Below are positions 25,749 to 34,749 of a stretch of DNA of 64,000 nt, one piece after another. Under the pieces are notes generated by a model that was given only the letters and a program-made list of their open reading frames with translations, did not search any database and was not told the origin of the DNA. The translations under genes were made by a program, and so were the position numbers. Numbering within the stretch: position 1 is the first letter of the stretch; each line of letters starts with the position of its first letter. Origin of the DNA: an archaeon (GTDB taxonomy: Archaea; Thermoproteota; Nitrososphaeria; Nitrososphaerales; Gagatemarchaeaceae); NCBI GenBank assembly GCA_021848045.1, contig JAJZNC010000060.1, positions 1-64,000 on the forward strand. The letters run 5' to 3'.

Positions 25749-26696
25749 TCATCCCTGGGCCTTCAGGACTTTGGCGTGCTCGAGGACCAGCTGGGTCATC
25801 CTGCAGACTCCGCAGAGCCCTCGGGAGGAAGGTTTCCCGCACTTCTCGCAGGGCACTGCCCCCTTTCCCGCCGGGTCGTCTCGAACTGCCGACGACATCC
25901 TAGAGGTTACCTTGAGGGCGGAGCTCAGCAGGACGTTCTTGACTCCGGGGTGCCTCGCCTCGAGCTCGTTGAGGTAGTCCCTCACCTCGCTCCTCAGCCC
26001 CTCGTGCATGTAGGGGCAGCTCGTGCCCTGAAAGGGTATCTTCGAGAGGAGTGCGTAGAGGGCTACCTCCTCCTCGTAGACCTCGGTGAAAGGTTTCACC
26101 CTCCGAACCGGAATGCCGTCTCCCCCTCCTGACGGGTCGAGCCACGCAAGCCGGTCCACGTCCCCGTGGAGGAGATTCATCATGAAGGTCTGGACGTGGT
26201 CGTCGAGGTTGTGGGCTGTCGCGACGACGTCCACCTTCGCCCTCGCGGCGGCCTCGTCTATCGCCCTCCTCCTGAACACGCCGCACATGCTGCAAGATGA
26301 GACCTCCCGCTCATCCTCCCAGTCGAGTGCCTGGTCGAGGCTGAACCCGAAGAGCTCGCGGTAGGAGACGAGGACGAGGTCGACCCCCAGCCCGCCGCAG
26401 ACCGTCTTGACGTGCTCTATCGCCTCGTCGCGGTACCCTTCGACCCCCTCGTCAACTGTGAGGGCGACCAGGTCGTACCCGCCCAGGTCGTGCAGCACCT
26501 TGAGGAGGGAAAGGCTGTCCTTGCCCCCGGAGACGGCGACGCCCACCCTCTGCCCACGCCTGAGCATCCGGCGGTCGGCGACCGTCCGCCCGACCTTCTC
26601 GACGACAGACCCTACAAAGCATCCGGGACAGAGGCTCTCCCCCGAGTACCTCCTCGTGTAGTAGGCCGGGTGGGCCCGGCAGCGCGAGCAGTCCAA
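25749..26696 (-). CDS. ncsA: tRNA 2-thiolation protein, Ncs6/TtuA (NcsA) family
   Basis: This PP-loop ATPase adenylates U34 or U54 of tRNA before sulfur transfer. It has an N-terminal zinc finger (CSRC...CPGC), PP-loop VSGGKDSLSLLK, the catalytic Cys regions SCSMCG and TSCPYMHEG, the TAHNLDDHVQTF motif, and a C-terminal zinc finger (CEKC...CGVC). I prefer TTG at 26696 (315 residues) because the TATA at 26729-26738, read on the minus strand, predicts a start near 26705; TTG at 26729 would add 11 residues. Partner sulfur carriers are not in the window. Confidence 0.9.
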   Translation of the reverse strand: MDCSRCRAHPAYYTRRYSGESLCPGCFVGSVVEKVGRTVADRRMLRRGQRVGVAVSGGKDSLSLLKVLHDLGGYDLVALTVDEGVEGYRDEAIEHVKTVCGGLGVDLVLVSYRELFGFSLDQALDWEDEREVSSCSMCGVFRRRAIDEAAARAKVDVVATAHNLDDHVQTFMMNLLHGDVDRLAWLDPSGGGDGIPVRRVKPFTEVYEEEVALYALLSKIPFQGTSCPYMHEGLRSEVRDYLNELEARHPGVKNVLLSSALKVTSRMSSAVRDDPAGKGAVPCEKCGKPSSRGLCGVCRMTQLVLEHAKVLKAQG

Positions 26697-26727
26697 GGGA
26701 TGTGGCCTGCGGCCGTGACACCAGGTC

Positions 26728-26739
26728 AAACCTTAAAGG
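26728..26739. promoter_or_regulatory. Shared near-palindromic TATA for ncsA and the site-2 protease
   Basis: AAACCTTAAAGG is almost self-complementary and lies at the right distance for starts at 26696 (minus) and 26766 (plus). It may be used in both directions. Confidence 0.5.
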
Positions 26740-26765
26740 GTTCTCCAAGAGGCTCGGGTTTCGAC

Positions 26766-28082
26766 TTGTCAGGCTCCCCGTCCCCGGACATCCCTCCCCC
26801 ACCAGTGGACGAGGAGAAGCCCTACAAGGCCGTCACCCGGTGGTTCATCTTCTTCATGCTCAGGACGAGGCAGGGCCTCGGCATGATGGACAGGCTCGGG
26901 CGATGGCGGGTGACCAAGCCCCTCGGATGGATCATGCTCGCCATAGTCCCCTTCGCAGGGCTGCTCGCCCTGTACGTCATCTCTTTCGAGGTCTCGGCGC
27001 TCTACTTCTCGCCTCAGGGCCACCAGATAATCTCGGACGTCGTGACGATATCGCCCCTCGCAAACTTCCTCCTCCCGGGCATCAACCCGTACCTCCCCCT
27101 CAGCGTCTGGCTCGCGGTCATCGTCGCAGTGGTCATACACGAGGCTTCGCATGGGATAGTCGCGCGGAGCCTCGGCCTGAGGATCAAGTCGGCCGGGGTG
27201 CTCTTGCTCGTCATCCTCCCCATAGGCGCGTTCGTAGAGGTCGACGACAAGCAGATGAAAGAGGTCAAGAGCAGGGACTCGCTTAGGGTACTAGGCGCAG
27301 GCTCTGGGATCAACTTCATCGTTGGAGTGGCGTGCCTCCTCCTGCTCATCGTCACCGTCTCCTCGATGGCCCCGTCCGCCAAGGGAGCCGCCATAGTCGG
27401 CGTAGTGCCAGGCTCCCCCGCGAGCGCCGCGGGGATCCAGCCCGGGGACTTCATCCTCGCGATAGACAACGCCCCGCTCACAGACCTCGGTGTCCTGCGC
27501 AACGGGACGTTCACGGTGGGGGAGAGCGTGAGCCTGACCGTGTGGCATGCCGGGCAGGCCCGGACAGTCAACGACGTGGTGCTGAGCAACTACACGGTGA
27601 CGGTGCTCAACAAGACCAGCGGCCAGAGCACTCAGGTCGTCTACCCCTTCTTGGGGGTGGACACGGTGAGCTACGCGGGGCTCAAGGGTATCTCGAACGG
27701 CTACGTGAACTATTACAGGACATCCCCGCTGGCGTACCTGGTGGAGATCCCCACATTCGGCGCGGCCCAGACGAGCGTCCCGTTCTCCACTATCCTCTCC
27801 GCGGTCTACTCCTCGCCCTTCGGCGGCCTGACACCCCTCGTAACCTCGGCCCTCTACTGGATGTTCTTCGTCAACTTCAACCTGGCGATCTTCAACAGCC
27901 TCCCGATCTACCCCATGGACGGCGGGCAGGCCTTCGAGACATTCCTCAGGGGCGCCGGGAGGGGGAGGATAAGCGACGAGCTGGCGAGGCGCGTGACCAC
28001 CGGGGTGACACTCGCGGTATTCTTCGCGCTCTTCGCGGTCATCGCGGGGCCGTACATCGCGAACGCGTTCCCCTCTTACTGA
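26766..28082 (+). CDS. Site-2 protease family (M50) intramembrane metalloprotease with PDZ domain
   Basis: The 438-residue protein has the zinc motif VIHEASHG (HExxH) in a transmembrane helix, a PDZ-like segment between membrane parts (VPGSPASAAGIQPGDFILAI), and the second active-site motif NSLPIYPMDGG in a late helix. Such proteases cut transmembrane substrates such as anti-sigma-like or sterol-regulator proteins; archaeal substrates are mostly unknown. The leaderless TTG at 26766 follows the TATA at 26728-26739 by about 30 bases; a longer open frame upstream overlaps ncsA in antisense and is not coding. Confidence 0.9.
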   Translation: MSGSPSPDIPPPPVDEEKPYKAVTRWFIFFMLRTRQGLGMMDRLGRWRVTKPLGWIMLAIVPFAGLLALYVISFEVSALYFSPQGHQIISDVVTISPLANFLLPGINPYLPLSVWLAVIVAVVIHEASHGIVARSLGLRIKSAGVLLLVILPIGAFVEVDDKQMKEVKSRDSLRVLGAGSGINFIVGVACLLLLIVTVSSMAPSAKGAAIVGVVPGSPASAAGIQPGDFILAIDNAPLTDLGVLRNGTFTVGESVSLTVWHAGQARTVNDVVLSNYTVTVLNKTSGQSTQVVYPFLGVDTVSYAGLKGISNGYVNYYRTSPLAYLVEIPTFGAAQTSVPFSTILSAVYSSPFGGLTPLVTSALYWMFFVNFNLAIFNSLPIYPMDGGQAFETFLRGAGRGRISDELARRVTTGVTLAVFFALFAVIAGPYIANAFPSY

Positions 28083-28124
28083 GAGCGCGTGGCCGATTAA
28101 ATATCCGGCCGAGATATCTTGTGG

Positions 28125-28439
28125 ATGGACCCAACGTTCCTCCTTGCCCCTCCCGCGATCGCCTCTGCGATGGGGCTGCCCGCGGCGCCCCAGTTGGCTC
28201 CCGCCGCCCAGGGCTTCACCGGGCAGTTGGTCGCGGAGGTCACGTCAACATTGGCCCTGGTCAACGCCGCGGTGGTGGACATCGTCCGCGTGGCATACGT
28301 CACATGCCTCCTTCTGGGTGTCCTGCTCTACTTCACGCACGTCGCGAGGCGCCTCGGCAAGGACCTTATAGTCGGGGGCATCCTCCTCATCGTGATTACC
28401 GAGTTCCTGCTTCCCGCGGTCGCTTCTCTCATCGGATAG
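28125..28439 (+). CDS. Small membrane protein, 104 residues
   Basis: Two to three hydrophobic segments: an Ala/Pro-rich front (LLAPPAIASAMGLPAAPQLA), AYVTCLLLGVLLYFTHVARR and DLIVGGILLIVITEFLLPAV. ATG at 28125 is leaderless from GATTAAATA (28095-28103). It ends by an 11-base antisense overlap with pelA. Cotranscription with the upstream protease is possible but it has its own promoter. Not recognised. Confidence 0.6.
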   Translation: MDPTFLLAPPAIASAMGLPAAPQLAPAAQGFTGQLVAEVTSTLALVNAAVVDIVRVAYVTCLLLGVLLYFTHVARRLGKDLIVGGILLIVITEFLLPAVASLIG

Positions 28440-29514
28440 AGGCGGGCCGTCCCGCTACATCGTACCTCAGGAGGGCGACCACCCCGCCGAGTGAGGAGAC
28501 CTGCTTACCAGTCTCCAAGGTCGAGTCCACGAGGAAGACCTTCCCTCCTCTGTCCTCTATCGAGTTCAGGGCGACCACCAGCGCGTCCTCGTCGGCGTTC
28601 TTGGCGAACACGTCGTCGGAGACCATGCACTTCTCCACGGCACCAGCGTCCCCCGCCTCGGCGACCCTGGGGAGCGTGTAGGCCACTCTCCTCTCACCCC
28701 TGGATATCCTCCTGATCGCCTCGTCGACGGCCTCCTGCACCTCGACCAGGACGCTGTCCTTGGCGACCTTCCTGAAGCCCTCGAACTTCACCAGGGCCCT
28801 CACCCCGTCGGCGCCGGCTAGGTCAAACCCCTCGACGAGGGTCTCCTTCTTCCTCAGGTCGGGGTCCTTCCTCACGAGGTTCTCGACGGTGAGCTTGGTG
28901 TTCCCAGGGCCCGCCACCACGGTGAGGTCCCCCTCGCGCCAGGTGGCCTTCAAGAGCTCGAGCACCTTCCGGAAGTACGGCTGCATGTCGACCTCCTTCC
29001 CGCTCCCTCCTTGCTTCCCCGAAGCCCCCGACTCGACGGTGGAGACTATCGTCAGGTGGGAGCCCGAGAGGAGGCCGACCCCGGCCTCTCGGCGGTCTAC
29101 GGCCACGAGAAGGAACCTTTGCTCCGAGGCCGCGGACGGCTCGAGCAGGCGGGTGTCCCCAGGCCTCCAGGCGTCCTTCTTGATGGTAAGCTCCTGACCA
29201 GGCGAGACCAGCAGCGAGTGCGAGCCCGCCTTTGTCACGCTCTCGTCGCTCGCCTCGACTATCCTCCCCCGGACCCTCAGCCGCGCCACGCTGCTGTCGA
29301 GGGCGATGCTCTCGACCTCGAGCGCTACCGTGACCTTGATGCGCTCCCCCTTGTCAGGCCTCGAATAGTCGCCTTCCCTCTTCAAGACCCGGGAGCTCTT
29401 GGTGACCACGGTGTCCCCAGGGGCGAGGAGCCTCCTGAGGGTCCAGAGGTCGTCGGGGGACTCGACGGTGAGCCTGCAGATGCCCTGCTTTGGGACGAGC
29501 TCGCTTACTATCAA
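28429..29514 (-). CDS. pelA: aPelota (Dom34), ribosome rescue and mRNA surveillance factor
   Basis: The 361-residue protein shows the three eRF1-like domains: an N-terminal Sm-like domain (LVPKQGICRLTVESPDDLWT, GDTVVTKSSRV), a central domain with KVLELLKATW and LTVVAGPGNTK, and a C-terminal L7Ae-like domain with YTLPRVAEAGDAGAVEKCMV. It splits stalled ribosomes together with ABCE1 and also serves as a partner of aEF1A. TTG start at 29514, nine bases downstream of dnaG, so the two are likely cotranscribed. Confidence 0.95.
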   Translation of the reverse strand: MIVSELVPKQGICRLTVESPDDLWTLRRLLAPGDTVVTKSSRVLKREGDYSRPDKGERIKVTVALEVESIALDSSVARLRVRGRIVEASDESVTKAGSHSLLVSPGQELTIKKDAWRPGDTRLLEPSAASEQRFLLVAVDRREAGVGLLSGSHLTIVSTVESGASGKQGGSGKEVDMQPYFRKVLELLKATWREGDLTVVAGPGNTKLTVENLVRKDPDLRKKETLVEGFDLAGADGVRALVKFEGFRKVAKDSVLVEVQEAVDEAIRRISRGERRVAYTLPRVAEAGDAGAVEKCMVSDDVFAKNADEDALVVALNSIEDRGGKVFLVDSTLETGKQVSSLGGVVALLRYDVAGRPASIR

Positions 29515-29523
29515 CCGACGGGG

Positions 29524-30795
29524 TCACTCGAGCTGTAGGTCCCTGAATGTGCCTACGCTCAAGCCTTCCGGCATGCTCTTGACCTCGCCGATCCTGTGCC
29601 CGACTATGCCCTTCACCTTCGCCCTCCCGGCCGCGTCGATCAGCCTCTGGGTGACTATGCCGTCGAAGATGATGTAGCTCGCCCCCGCCCCATCCATCTT
29701 CGCAACAAGCTCGCTTATCGGCATCCTCCCCTTCTCCACAAGCCCTTCGTCCAGGAGCATCGCCTCGAGGGTCCCGTTGATAGACGGGAAGACCTCCTTT
29801 ATCTTGTCGGCGACGGGCGCAGGGACCGCCGGCGTCGGAGGGGCTTCCTCAGGCTTGGCCCTCTCATACCTCTCGTATTTCGGGGTGGAGGGTCTCTCCG
29901 CCCTCTCATACCTCTCGAACCTCTCGCGGCGCTCGTGCCTCTCCGGCCTCTCGCGGCGCTCGAACCTCTCGCGGCGCTCCTCGCGCGGGTTGCGCCCTGG
30001 GAGCTCCCCCCTGAGCATCTGGTGGACCTCGATCGGCGTGAGGTCCTCGACCTCCTTCCCGTCGGGGGCCCGTATCACCTTCTCTACCTTCATGACCTGG
30101 GCCAGCTCCTTCTCTATGAGGTCCCCTCCCCTGTCGCCGTCCAGGACCGCGATTATCCTCTTCTTCCTGCTCAGGTCTATCACGGCCTGCGGGATGCTCG
30201 TCCCCTCGATGGCCACGACGTTCTCTATCCCGGCCCTGAGGAACAGCACCACGTCCGCCCTCCCCTCGACGACGTACACGCCGTCAGCCGTGTAGACGCC
30301 CGGGCCCGCAGGGAGGTTCTCCACTCCGTAGTTCACCACCCTGGCCCTCTTGGTCGACTCCTGGACGTCCTTGAGGACGTTCTCGCCCTCGCTGAGCGTG
30401 CGCGAGCTCCACTCCTTCATTATGTCCTTGGCGCGGTCCGCAATCTGTTGCCGCTTGGCCGCCCTCACGTCCTCGATGCCGTCGAGGACCACCCGGGCAG
30501 AGCAAGGCCCGACCTTGTCGACGCTCTCGACCGCAGCCGCGATCAGCGCGGCCGTGCTGACGTCGGTCGACATGGGTATGAGGATCGAGCCCCACGTCTT
30601 GTCGTTCTTGGACTCTAGATTGATCTCTATTCGTCCGACTTTCCACGTCTTCTGAAGCTCGTTGAGATTCATCTCAGGGCCGAAGAGACCCTCGGTCTGG
30701 CCGAAGATCGCGCCGATCAAGTCGGCCTTCTCGACCACACCGTCTACTTCGAACCTCAGCTTGACGAGGTATTTTACTACTGCCGAATCAGGCAA
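29524..30795 (-). CDS. dnaG: DnaG-type primase (archaeal), exosome-associated
   Basis: Archaeal DnaG has a toprim domain (VYVVEGRADVVLFLRAGI with Glu, then LDGDRGGDL) and in many archaea is part of the RNA exosome with poly(A)-binding ability. N-terminal NLNELQKTWKVGRIEINLE is typical. A highly charged Arg/Glu linker (about residues 268-305) separates the toprim part from the C-terminal domain ending GHRIGEV. TTG start at 30795, about 30 bases from AATTAACT on the minus strand. Length 423 is within the family range. Confidence 0.93.
   Translation of the reverse strand: MPDSAVVKYLVKLRFEVDGVVEKADLIGAIFGQTEGLFGPEMNLNELQKTWKVGRIEINLESKNDKTWGSILIPMSTDVSTAALIAAAVESVDKVGPCSARVVLDGIEDVRAAKRQQIADRAKDIMKEWSSRTLSEGENVLKDVQESTKRARVVNYGVENLPAGPGVYTADGVYVVEGRADVVLFLRAGIENVVAIEGTSIPQAVIDLSRKKRIIAVLDGDRGGDLIEKELAQVMKVEKVIRAPDGKEVEDLTPIEVHQMLRGELPGRNPREERRERFERRERPERHERRERFERYERAERPSTPKYERYERAKPEEAPPTPAVPAPVADKIKEVFPSINGTLEAMLLDEGLVEKGRMPISELVAKMDGAGASYIIFDGIVTQRLIDAAGRAKVKGIVGHRIGEVKSMPEGLSVGTFRDLQLE
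29868..29995 (-). repeat. Arg/Glu-rich repeat inside dnaG
   Basis: The coding strand encodes iterated R(F/P)ER, (E/H)RRE and RYER units (for example RERFERRERPERHERRERFE), and the DNA shows near-identical direct copies such as CTCTCGCGGCGCTCG on the plus strand. It is a low-complexity linker that probably varies in copy number. Confidence 0.7.
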
Positions 30796-30866
30796 CTGCT
30801 TTCATTCAACTCGTTGTTAGCTAGTTAATTTCGCTGAGCTTAACTTGGGCAGTCGCCCGTTGACCT

Positions 30867-31397
30867 TTATTTAAACCTCCCGCCTACCGAGAACCTCCGC
30901 AGATTCTCGATGTGAAGGAAGACCCCCCTGGAGGCCCTGGAGAGCCGCCTCCTCTGGCCGAGCGAGGGCTCGATCCCCTCCCTGGCGAGGAACCTCACGT
31001 ATCTAGAGGCGAGCCGCCTCCCCTCCGAGTCCAGGTCGGTCATGATCACCATCGTCTTCACCCGGGTCCTGAGCCTCTCCCGGGCAGCCTCGGTGGAGGT
31101 GAGGATCGAGACGGTGAAGACCTGGCCCACGTAGCCCAGCCCCCTCATCGCTTCGACGTCCCTCTTCCCCTCAACCAGGACGGCGCCCCCCTCCTCGGAG
31201 AGCTCGTTCAGCTCCTTGACCAGGTCAGCGAGGAAGGCGGAGAGCTCCCCGAACCGCCTCTCCTCTGCCTGGATGTCGCCGGGGTGCAAGGAGGGGCGGG
31301 GGGACCCCGGCTCGCTTAACGGTTGTGGCCCGCCTCTGACGGTCCGGCTCATCCTGCGGCTCGCGCCGCCGTTGCCGAGCCTCTTAATGCGGGCCAA
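30867..31397 (-). CDS. Toprim-domain protein (UPF0292/RNase M5-like)
   Basis: A 176-residue protein whose core VLVEGKRDVEAMRGLGY, ILTSTEAARERL and VKTMVIMTDLDSEGRRLASR is a compact toprim domain with catalytic Glu and DxD. Small archaeal toprim proteins of this type are related to RNase M5 and often sit near dnaG. TTG at 31397 is leaderless from CTTTAAGC on the minus strand; ATG at 31352 is an alternative, using a second TATA-like ATTAAGAG. The 240-base gap before pheT contains no gene that I can support. Confidence 0.75.
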   Translation of the reverse strand: MARIKRLGNGGASRRMSRTVRGGPQPLSEPGSPRPSLHPGDIQAEERRFGELSAFLADLVKELNELSEEGGAVLVEGKRDVEAMRGLGYVGQVFTVSILTSTEAARERLRTRVKTMVIMTDLDSEGRRLASRYVRFLAREGIEPSLGQRRRLSRASRGVFLHIENLRRFSVGGRFK

Positions 31398-31638
31398 CAG
31401 CGGTGTCAGACCCCCGGCTTAAAGCGGTTTGCGCGTGGGCGGGCGTCGAGGCCTCTCGGTCCCTCAGAGCGGCGCGCCGTGGGACGGGCAGGAGGCGGAC
31501 GCTTCATGGCTTCCGTCTGTAGCACGACTGGGTAAACCATCCGATCATCAAAGCAAACTGGTTGCTTTCGCGGGTGGCCGTTTGTTGCGTGCAGTGCGAC
31601 GGAAGCCGAGCCCTCCTCGGCGTCCTGCGCCTTTAATC

Positions 31639-33270
31639 CTATGCCCGCGTCCGGGGCTTGAGGCCGAGCTCGAACCCGCAGACCCCCACGCCGAGGCCGA
31701 AGGCCGCTAGTGCGCCGGGCTTGACCTCGCCAACGTGTCCTATCGTGACGCCCTTGACGACTACCTCGGCGCACCTGCCCTCCGCGAACGCCCAGTGGCC
31801 GGCCGGCCTGGTCTCGGCGGCCTCCCCGAGCTGCCTCCTGACGAGCGCCTCAAGGTGCATCTTCGCCTCCGTGAAGGACGAGGACGAGTGCGCAGAGAGC
31901 GCGGCAAGAGACGTCGACTCGACGACCCGCCCCCCTGACCTCCTGAAGACCGTCCCGACCTCGTAGACGCGCTGCGGGTACTCGTTCTTCGTGTTGCGCC
32001 CGAGCACGGCCATCAGCGACGGGAGGAGAGAGTCTCTCAGGAGGCTGTGCTCCGCCGTGCGCGGGTTGTCCACCTCGAGCCTGGCCTCGGAGCTCCTCCC
32101 GAAGTTCCTGTAGAGCGTCGCGTCGTCGACCAGGTCAAAGCTCATCGTCTCGTTGTAGCCCGCCTCAGCCATGGTCAGCGACATCGCGTCGACCGATGCG
32201 AGGCCCCGGTCGTACCTCCCCGCGTCCCCGCTGGGCGGGTAGACAGGGGTCATCTTGTCCAGACCGTACCCTATGACCACCTCCTCAGCCAGGTCTACCG
32301 GGTGAAGGATGTCCACCCTGTACCTGGGTATCACCGCGAAGCCGCGCGGGTCCACGTCGAGCCTGCTCTTCCGGAGGGCATCACTGGCCTCCGCCTTCGA
32401 GAGCGAGAGCCCGGTCAGCGAACCTGCGAGCCGCAGGTCGAATTTCATCCTAGCGGGGGTCAGGTCGGGCGTGACGACCTTCGTCCTCGCGTAGCTCACC
32501 GTGACCGACTCGAGGGTCGCACCCGCGTCGGCCAGGGCGCACGAGACTATGGCCAGGGCCTCGTCCCCGAGCCTCTGGTCGGTCGACGTCACATCGACGA
32601 AGAGTCCTCTGGTGCCCTTGCCAACCTTGGTCTTCTGGCCGTTGATGATGGGCGGGAACGAGAGGACAGTCCCCGTGGAGTCGATGAGCATGGGGTAGGC
32701 CTCGGTCCCCGCGAGGATGTGCCCGTAGGCGCGGCCCGTCTCCGTCCTCGCCAGGATCTCCGCGACGGTCATCTCCTCGTTGGACCCCAGGGGAGCGAAC
32801 GCAAAATCTCCCGCCTTTGCAGAGTAGCGGACTGGGAACCCCACCGCTTCGAGGTCGTGGAGCCCTATCGCCACCTTCCTCCTCTTCCTCCCGAGCCCGT
32901 TGTGCAGGTCCTCCTGCATCGAGATGAGCTGCCTTATCGTCTCGTCATCGAGTCTGATCCTCCTGGCCACAACTCCGGCGATGTACGGCCTCACCTTCGC
33001 GAGGCTCCTGTCGGCGATTATCCTCCCCCTGCCCGCGGAGACCCTGTACTCCGGGACACCCGTCTCCTTTCCGACGAGGCCCACGAGCGCCCTCGCTACC
33101 CCATAGTCGGTCGAAAAGTCCGGCCTGTTGGGGTTGTACTCTATCCTGACTGACTCGTCGTCGGTCCCCTCGATGTCGAGTCCGAGGTACGGCAGCCTGT
33201 CGAGGACCCTCTCCCTCGAGAGGCCGCTCATCCTCTGGATCCGACTAAAGTAGATCTTGAGTACTGGCAA
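31639..33270 (-). CDS. pheT: Phenylalanyl-tRNA synthetase beta subunit
   Basis: The 543-residue archaeal/eukaryotic-type PheT carries the B1-like N-terminus (LDRLPYLGLDIEGTDDESVR, EYNPNRPDFSTDYGVARAL), the B3/4 editing region (GLHDLEAVGFPVRYSAK), the B5 domain and the catalytic-like B6/B7 part (YNETMSFDLVDDATLY). It pairs with PheS to charge tRNA-Phe. It overlaps pheS by 26 bases, with a TTG start at 33270. Last gene of the trpS-pheS-pheT unit. Confidence 0.95.
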   Translation of the reverse strand: MPVLKIYFSRIQRMSGLSRERVLDRLPYLGLDIEGTDDESVRIEYNPNRPDFSTDYGVARALVGLVGKETGVPEYRVSAGRGRIIADRSLAKVRPYIAGVVARRIRLDDETIRQLISMQEDLHNGLGRKRRKVAIGLHDLEAVGFPVRYSAKAGDFAFAPLGSNEEMTVAEILARTETGRAYGHILAGTEAYPMLIDSTGTVLSFPPIINGQKTKVGKGTRGLFVDVTSTDQRLGDEALAIVSCALADAGATLESVTVSYARTKVVTPDLTPARMKFDLRLAGSLTGLSLSKAEASDALRKSRLDVDPRGFAVIPRYRVDILHPVDLAEEVVIGYGLDKMTPVYPPSGDAGRYDRGLASVDAMSLTMAEAGYNETMSFDLVDDATLYRNFGRSSEARLEVDNPRTAEHSLLRDSLLPSLMAVLGRNTKNEYPQRVYEVGTVFRRSGGRVVESTSLAALSAHSSSSFTEAKMHLEALVRRQLGEAAETRPAGHWAFAEGRCAEVVVKGVTIGHVGEVKPGALAAFGLGVGVCGFELGLKPRTRA

Positions 33271-34744
33271 TCTCGCCCCTCTCTCTGAGCCACCGGAGGT
33301 CGTTGTTGTAGAGCTCCCTGATGTCGTCCATCCCCAGCCTGAGCATGAGCAGGCGCTCCAGGCCGCACCCCCACGCGATCACCGGGGTCTTGACCCCGAG
33401 AGGCCAGGTGACCTCTGGCCTGAACATCCCCGCACCCCCCATCTCGAGCCACTTGCCGACCTTGTCGTAGTACACCATCACCTGCATCGAGGGCTCCGTG
33501 TACGGGAAGTACGAAGGCCAGAGCTTCACCCCGCTCATCCCGAGCTTCCCGTAGAACTTGGTCAGCACTCCCATGAGGTCGCGCAAGCTGAGCCCTTCTC
33601 CTACGACGATCCCCTCCATCTGGTGGAGCTCCGCGAGGTGTTTGTAGTCGAGGTTCTCGTTGCGGTAGACCCTTGCGACGCTGAAGACCCTCGTCTCCGC
33701 CCCCTTCGAGTCCCTCGTGGCCTGGACGGTCACGGCCGTGTTGTGGGTCCTGAGCACCAGCCGCCTCGCCTCCTCCACGTTCCACTTGTACCTCCAGCCC
33801 TTGCTGCCCGTCCGCCACCCGGACTCGTGGGCGGCCGCGATGTTGGCGACCTCCCCCGTTCGCGCGATGCTCTCGTCTCGCATCCCCTTGACGTAGAACG
33901 TGTCCTGGAGCTCGCGTGCGGGGTGGTCCTGGGGGGTGAAGAGGGCGTCGAAGTTCCACAGGGCGGGCTGTACCGCTTCCCCCGCGATCTCCGCGAACCC
34001 CATGGAGAGGTAGACCTCCCTGACCTCGGCTATGAGCTCCTTGACCGGGTGCCTCCTCCCAGGGTGGAACGCGGGGGCGCTCGCCGCGACGTCGATTGGC
34101 CTGAGCTTGACCTCGACGCCCGTCGCCCTCACGGCGGAGAGGATCTCTGAGGTGAGCCTGTCGAAGCCCTGGTCCTCGACAGAATTCACCGCCTCGGTCC
34201 CGTCCTGAGTTATCGCCACGCTCACGGTCTTTGACTCGTTCCTCTCGACGAGCCCCCTCTTGACGAGGTCGGCGACCGTGGACCTCTGCTCGGGTGCGAC
34301 GCTCGCCTCGCTCACCCCGCCCTTGAGGAGGTCGACCAGCGCCTCCAGGGACCTGCCGGCCTCCTTGTCCTTCAGCAGGACTATCTGTCCCATCATCCCC
34401 TCCTTCACCTCGACCCACCCTGCGGAGATCGCCCGTCCCATCGCGGCGGAGAAGCCCTTGTCCTCGCCCACCGCGTTCCTGAGGTAAGCGACCGAGGCTT
34501 CCCCGCCCATCTCCTTCACCTTCTCTACCAAGGTCAACTCGGCTGGCCGGCCCGTAGCCTTGAGCTCGGTGCTCGAGGCTTCTGTCGCCGTGACGAGCCC
34601 CTTGGAGGAGAGCCAGGAGATTGACCTCCGGACCTGGTCCGGGAGGAGCCCGGTGGAGGCCACTATCGCTTCGAGGAGCTTCGGGCCGTCGGCGAGCGAG
34701 GCGAGCACCTTCCTCTCGATGGGATGGAGGGGGGTCTTTTCCAT
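33245..34744 (-). CDS. pheS: Phenylalanyl-tRNA synthetase alpha subunit
   Basis: This 499-residue alpha chain has winged-helix DNA-binding-like repeats at the N-terminus and the class II core: motif 1 around HPVKELIAEVREVYLSMGF, motif 2 ETRVFSVARVYRNENLD, and motif 3 WGCGLERLLMLRLGMDD. It binds Phe and ATP. It starts six bases after the trpS stop. Confidence 0.95.
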   Translation of the reverse strand: MEKTPLHPIERKVLASLADGPKLLEAIVASTGLLPDQVRRSISWLSSKGLVTATEASSTELKATGRPAELTLVEKVKEMGGEASVAYLRNAVGEDKGFSAAMGRAISAGWVEVKEGMMGQIVLLKDKEAGRSLEALVDLLKGGVSEASVAPEQRSTVADLVKRGLVERNESKTVSVAITQDGTEAVNSVEDQGFDRLTSEILSAVRATGVEVKLRPIDVAASAPAFHPGRRHPVKELIAEVREVYLSMGFAEIAGEAVQPALWNFDALFTPQDHPARELQDTFYVKGMRDESIARTGEVANIAAAHESGWRTGSKGWRYKWNVEEARRLVLRTHNTAVTVQATRDSKGAETRVFSVARVYRNENLDYKHLAELHQMEGIVVGEGLSLRDLMGVLTKFYGKLGMSGVKLWPSYFPYTEPSMQVMVYYDKVGKWLEMGGAGMFRPEVTWPLGVKTPVIAWGCGLERLLMLRLGMDDIRELYNNDLRWLRERGEIASTQDLL

Positions 34745-34749
34745 GCTCG

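Noticed and set aside
26412-28082. 556-residue open frame containing the site-2 protease
   Set aside because: Its first 118 codons are antisense to ncsA and upstream of the TATA box.
31430-31638. Possible box C/D sRNA with TGATGAT downstream of pheT
   Set aside because: Spacing to the nearest CTGA is too large and no second box pair is present.
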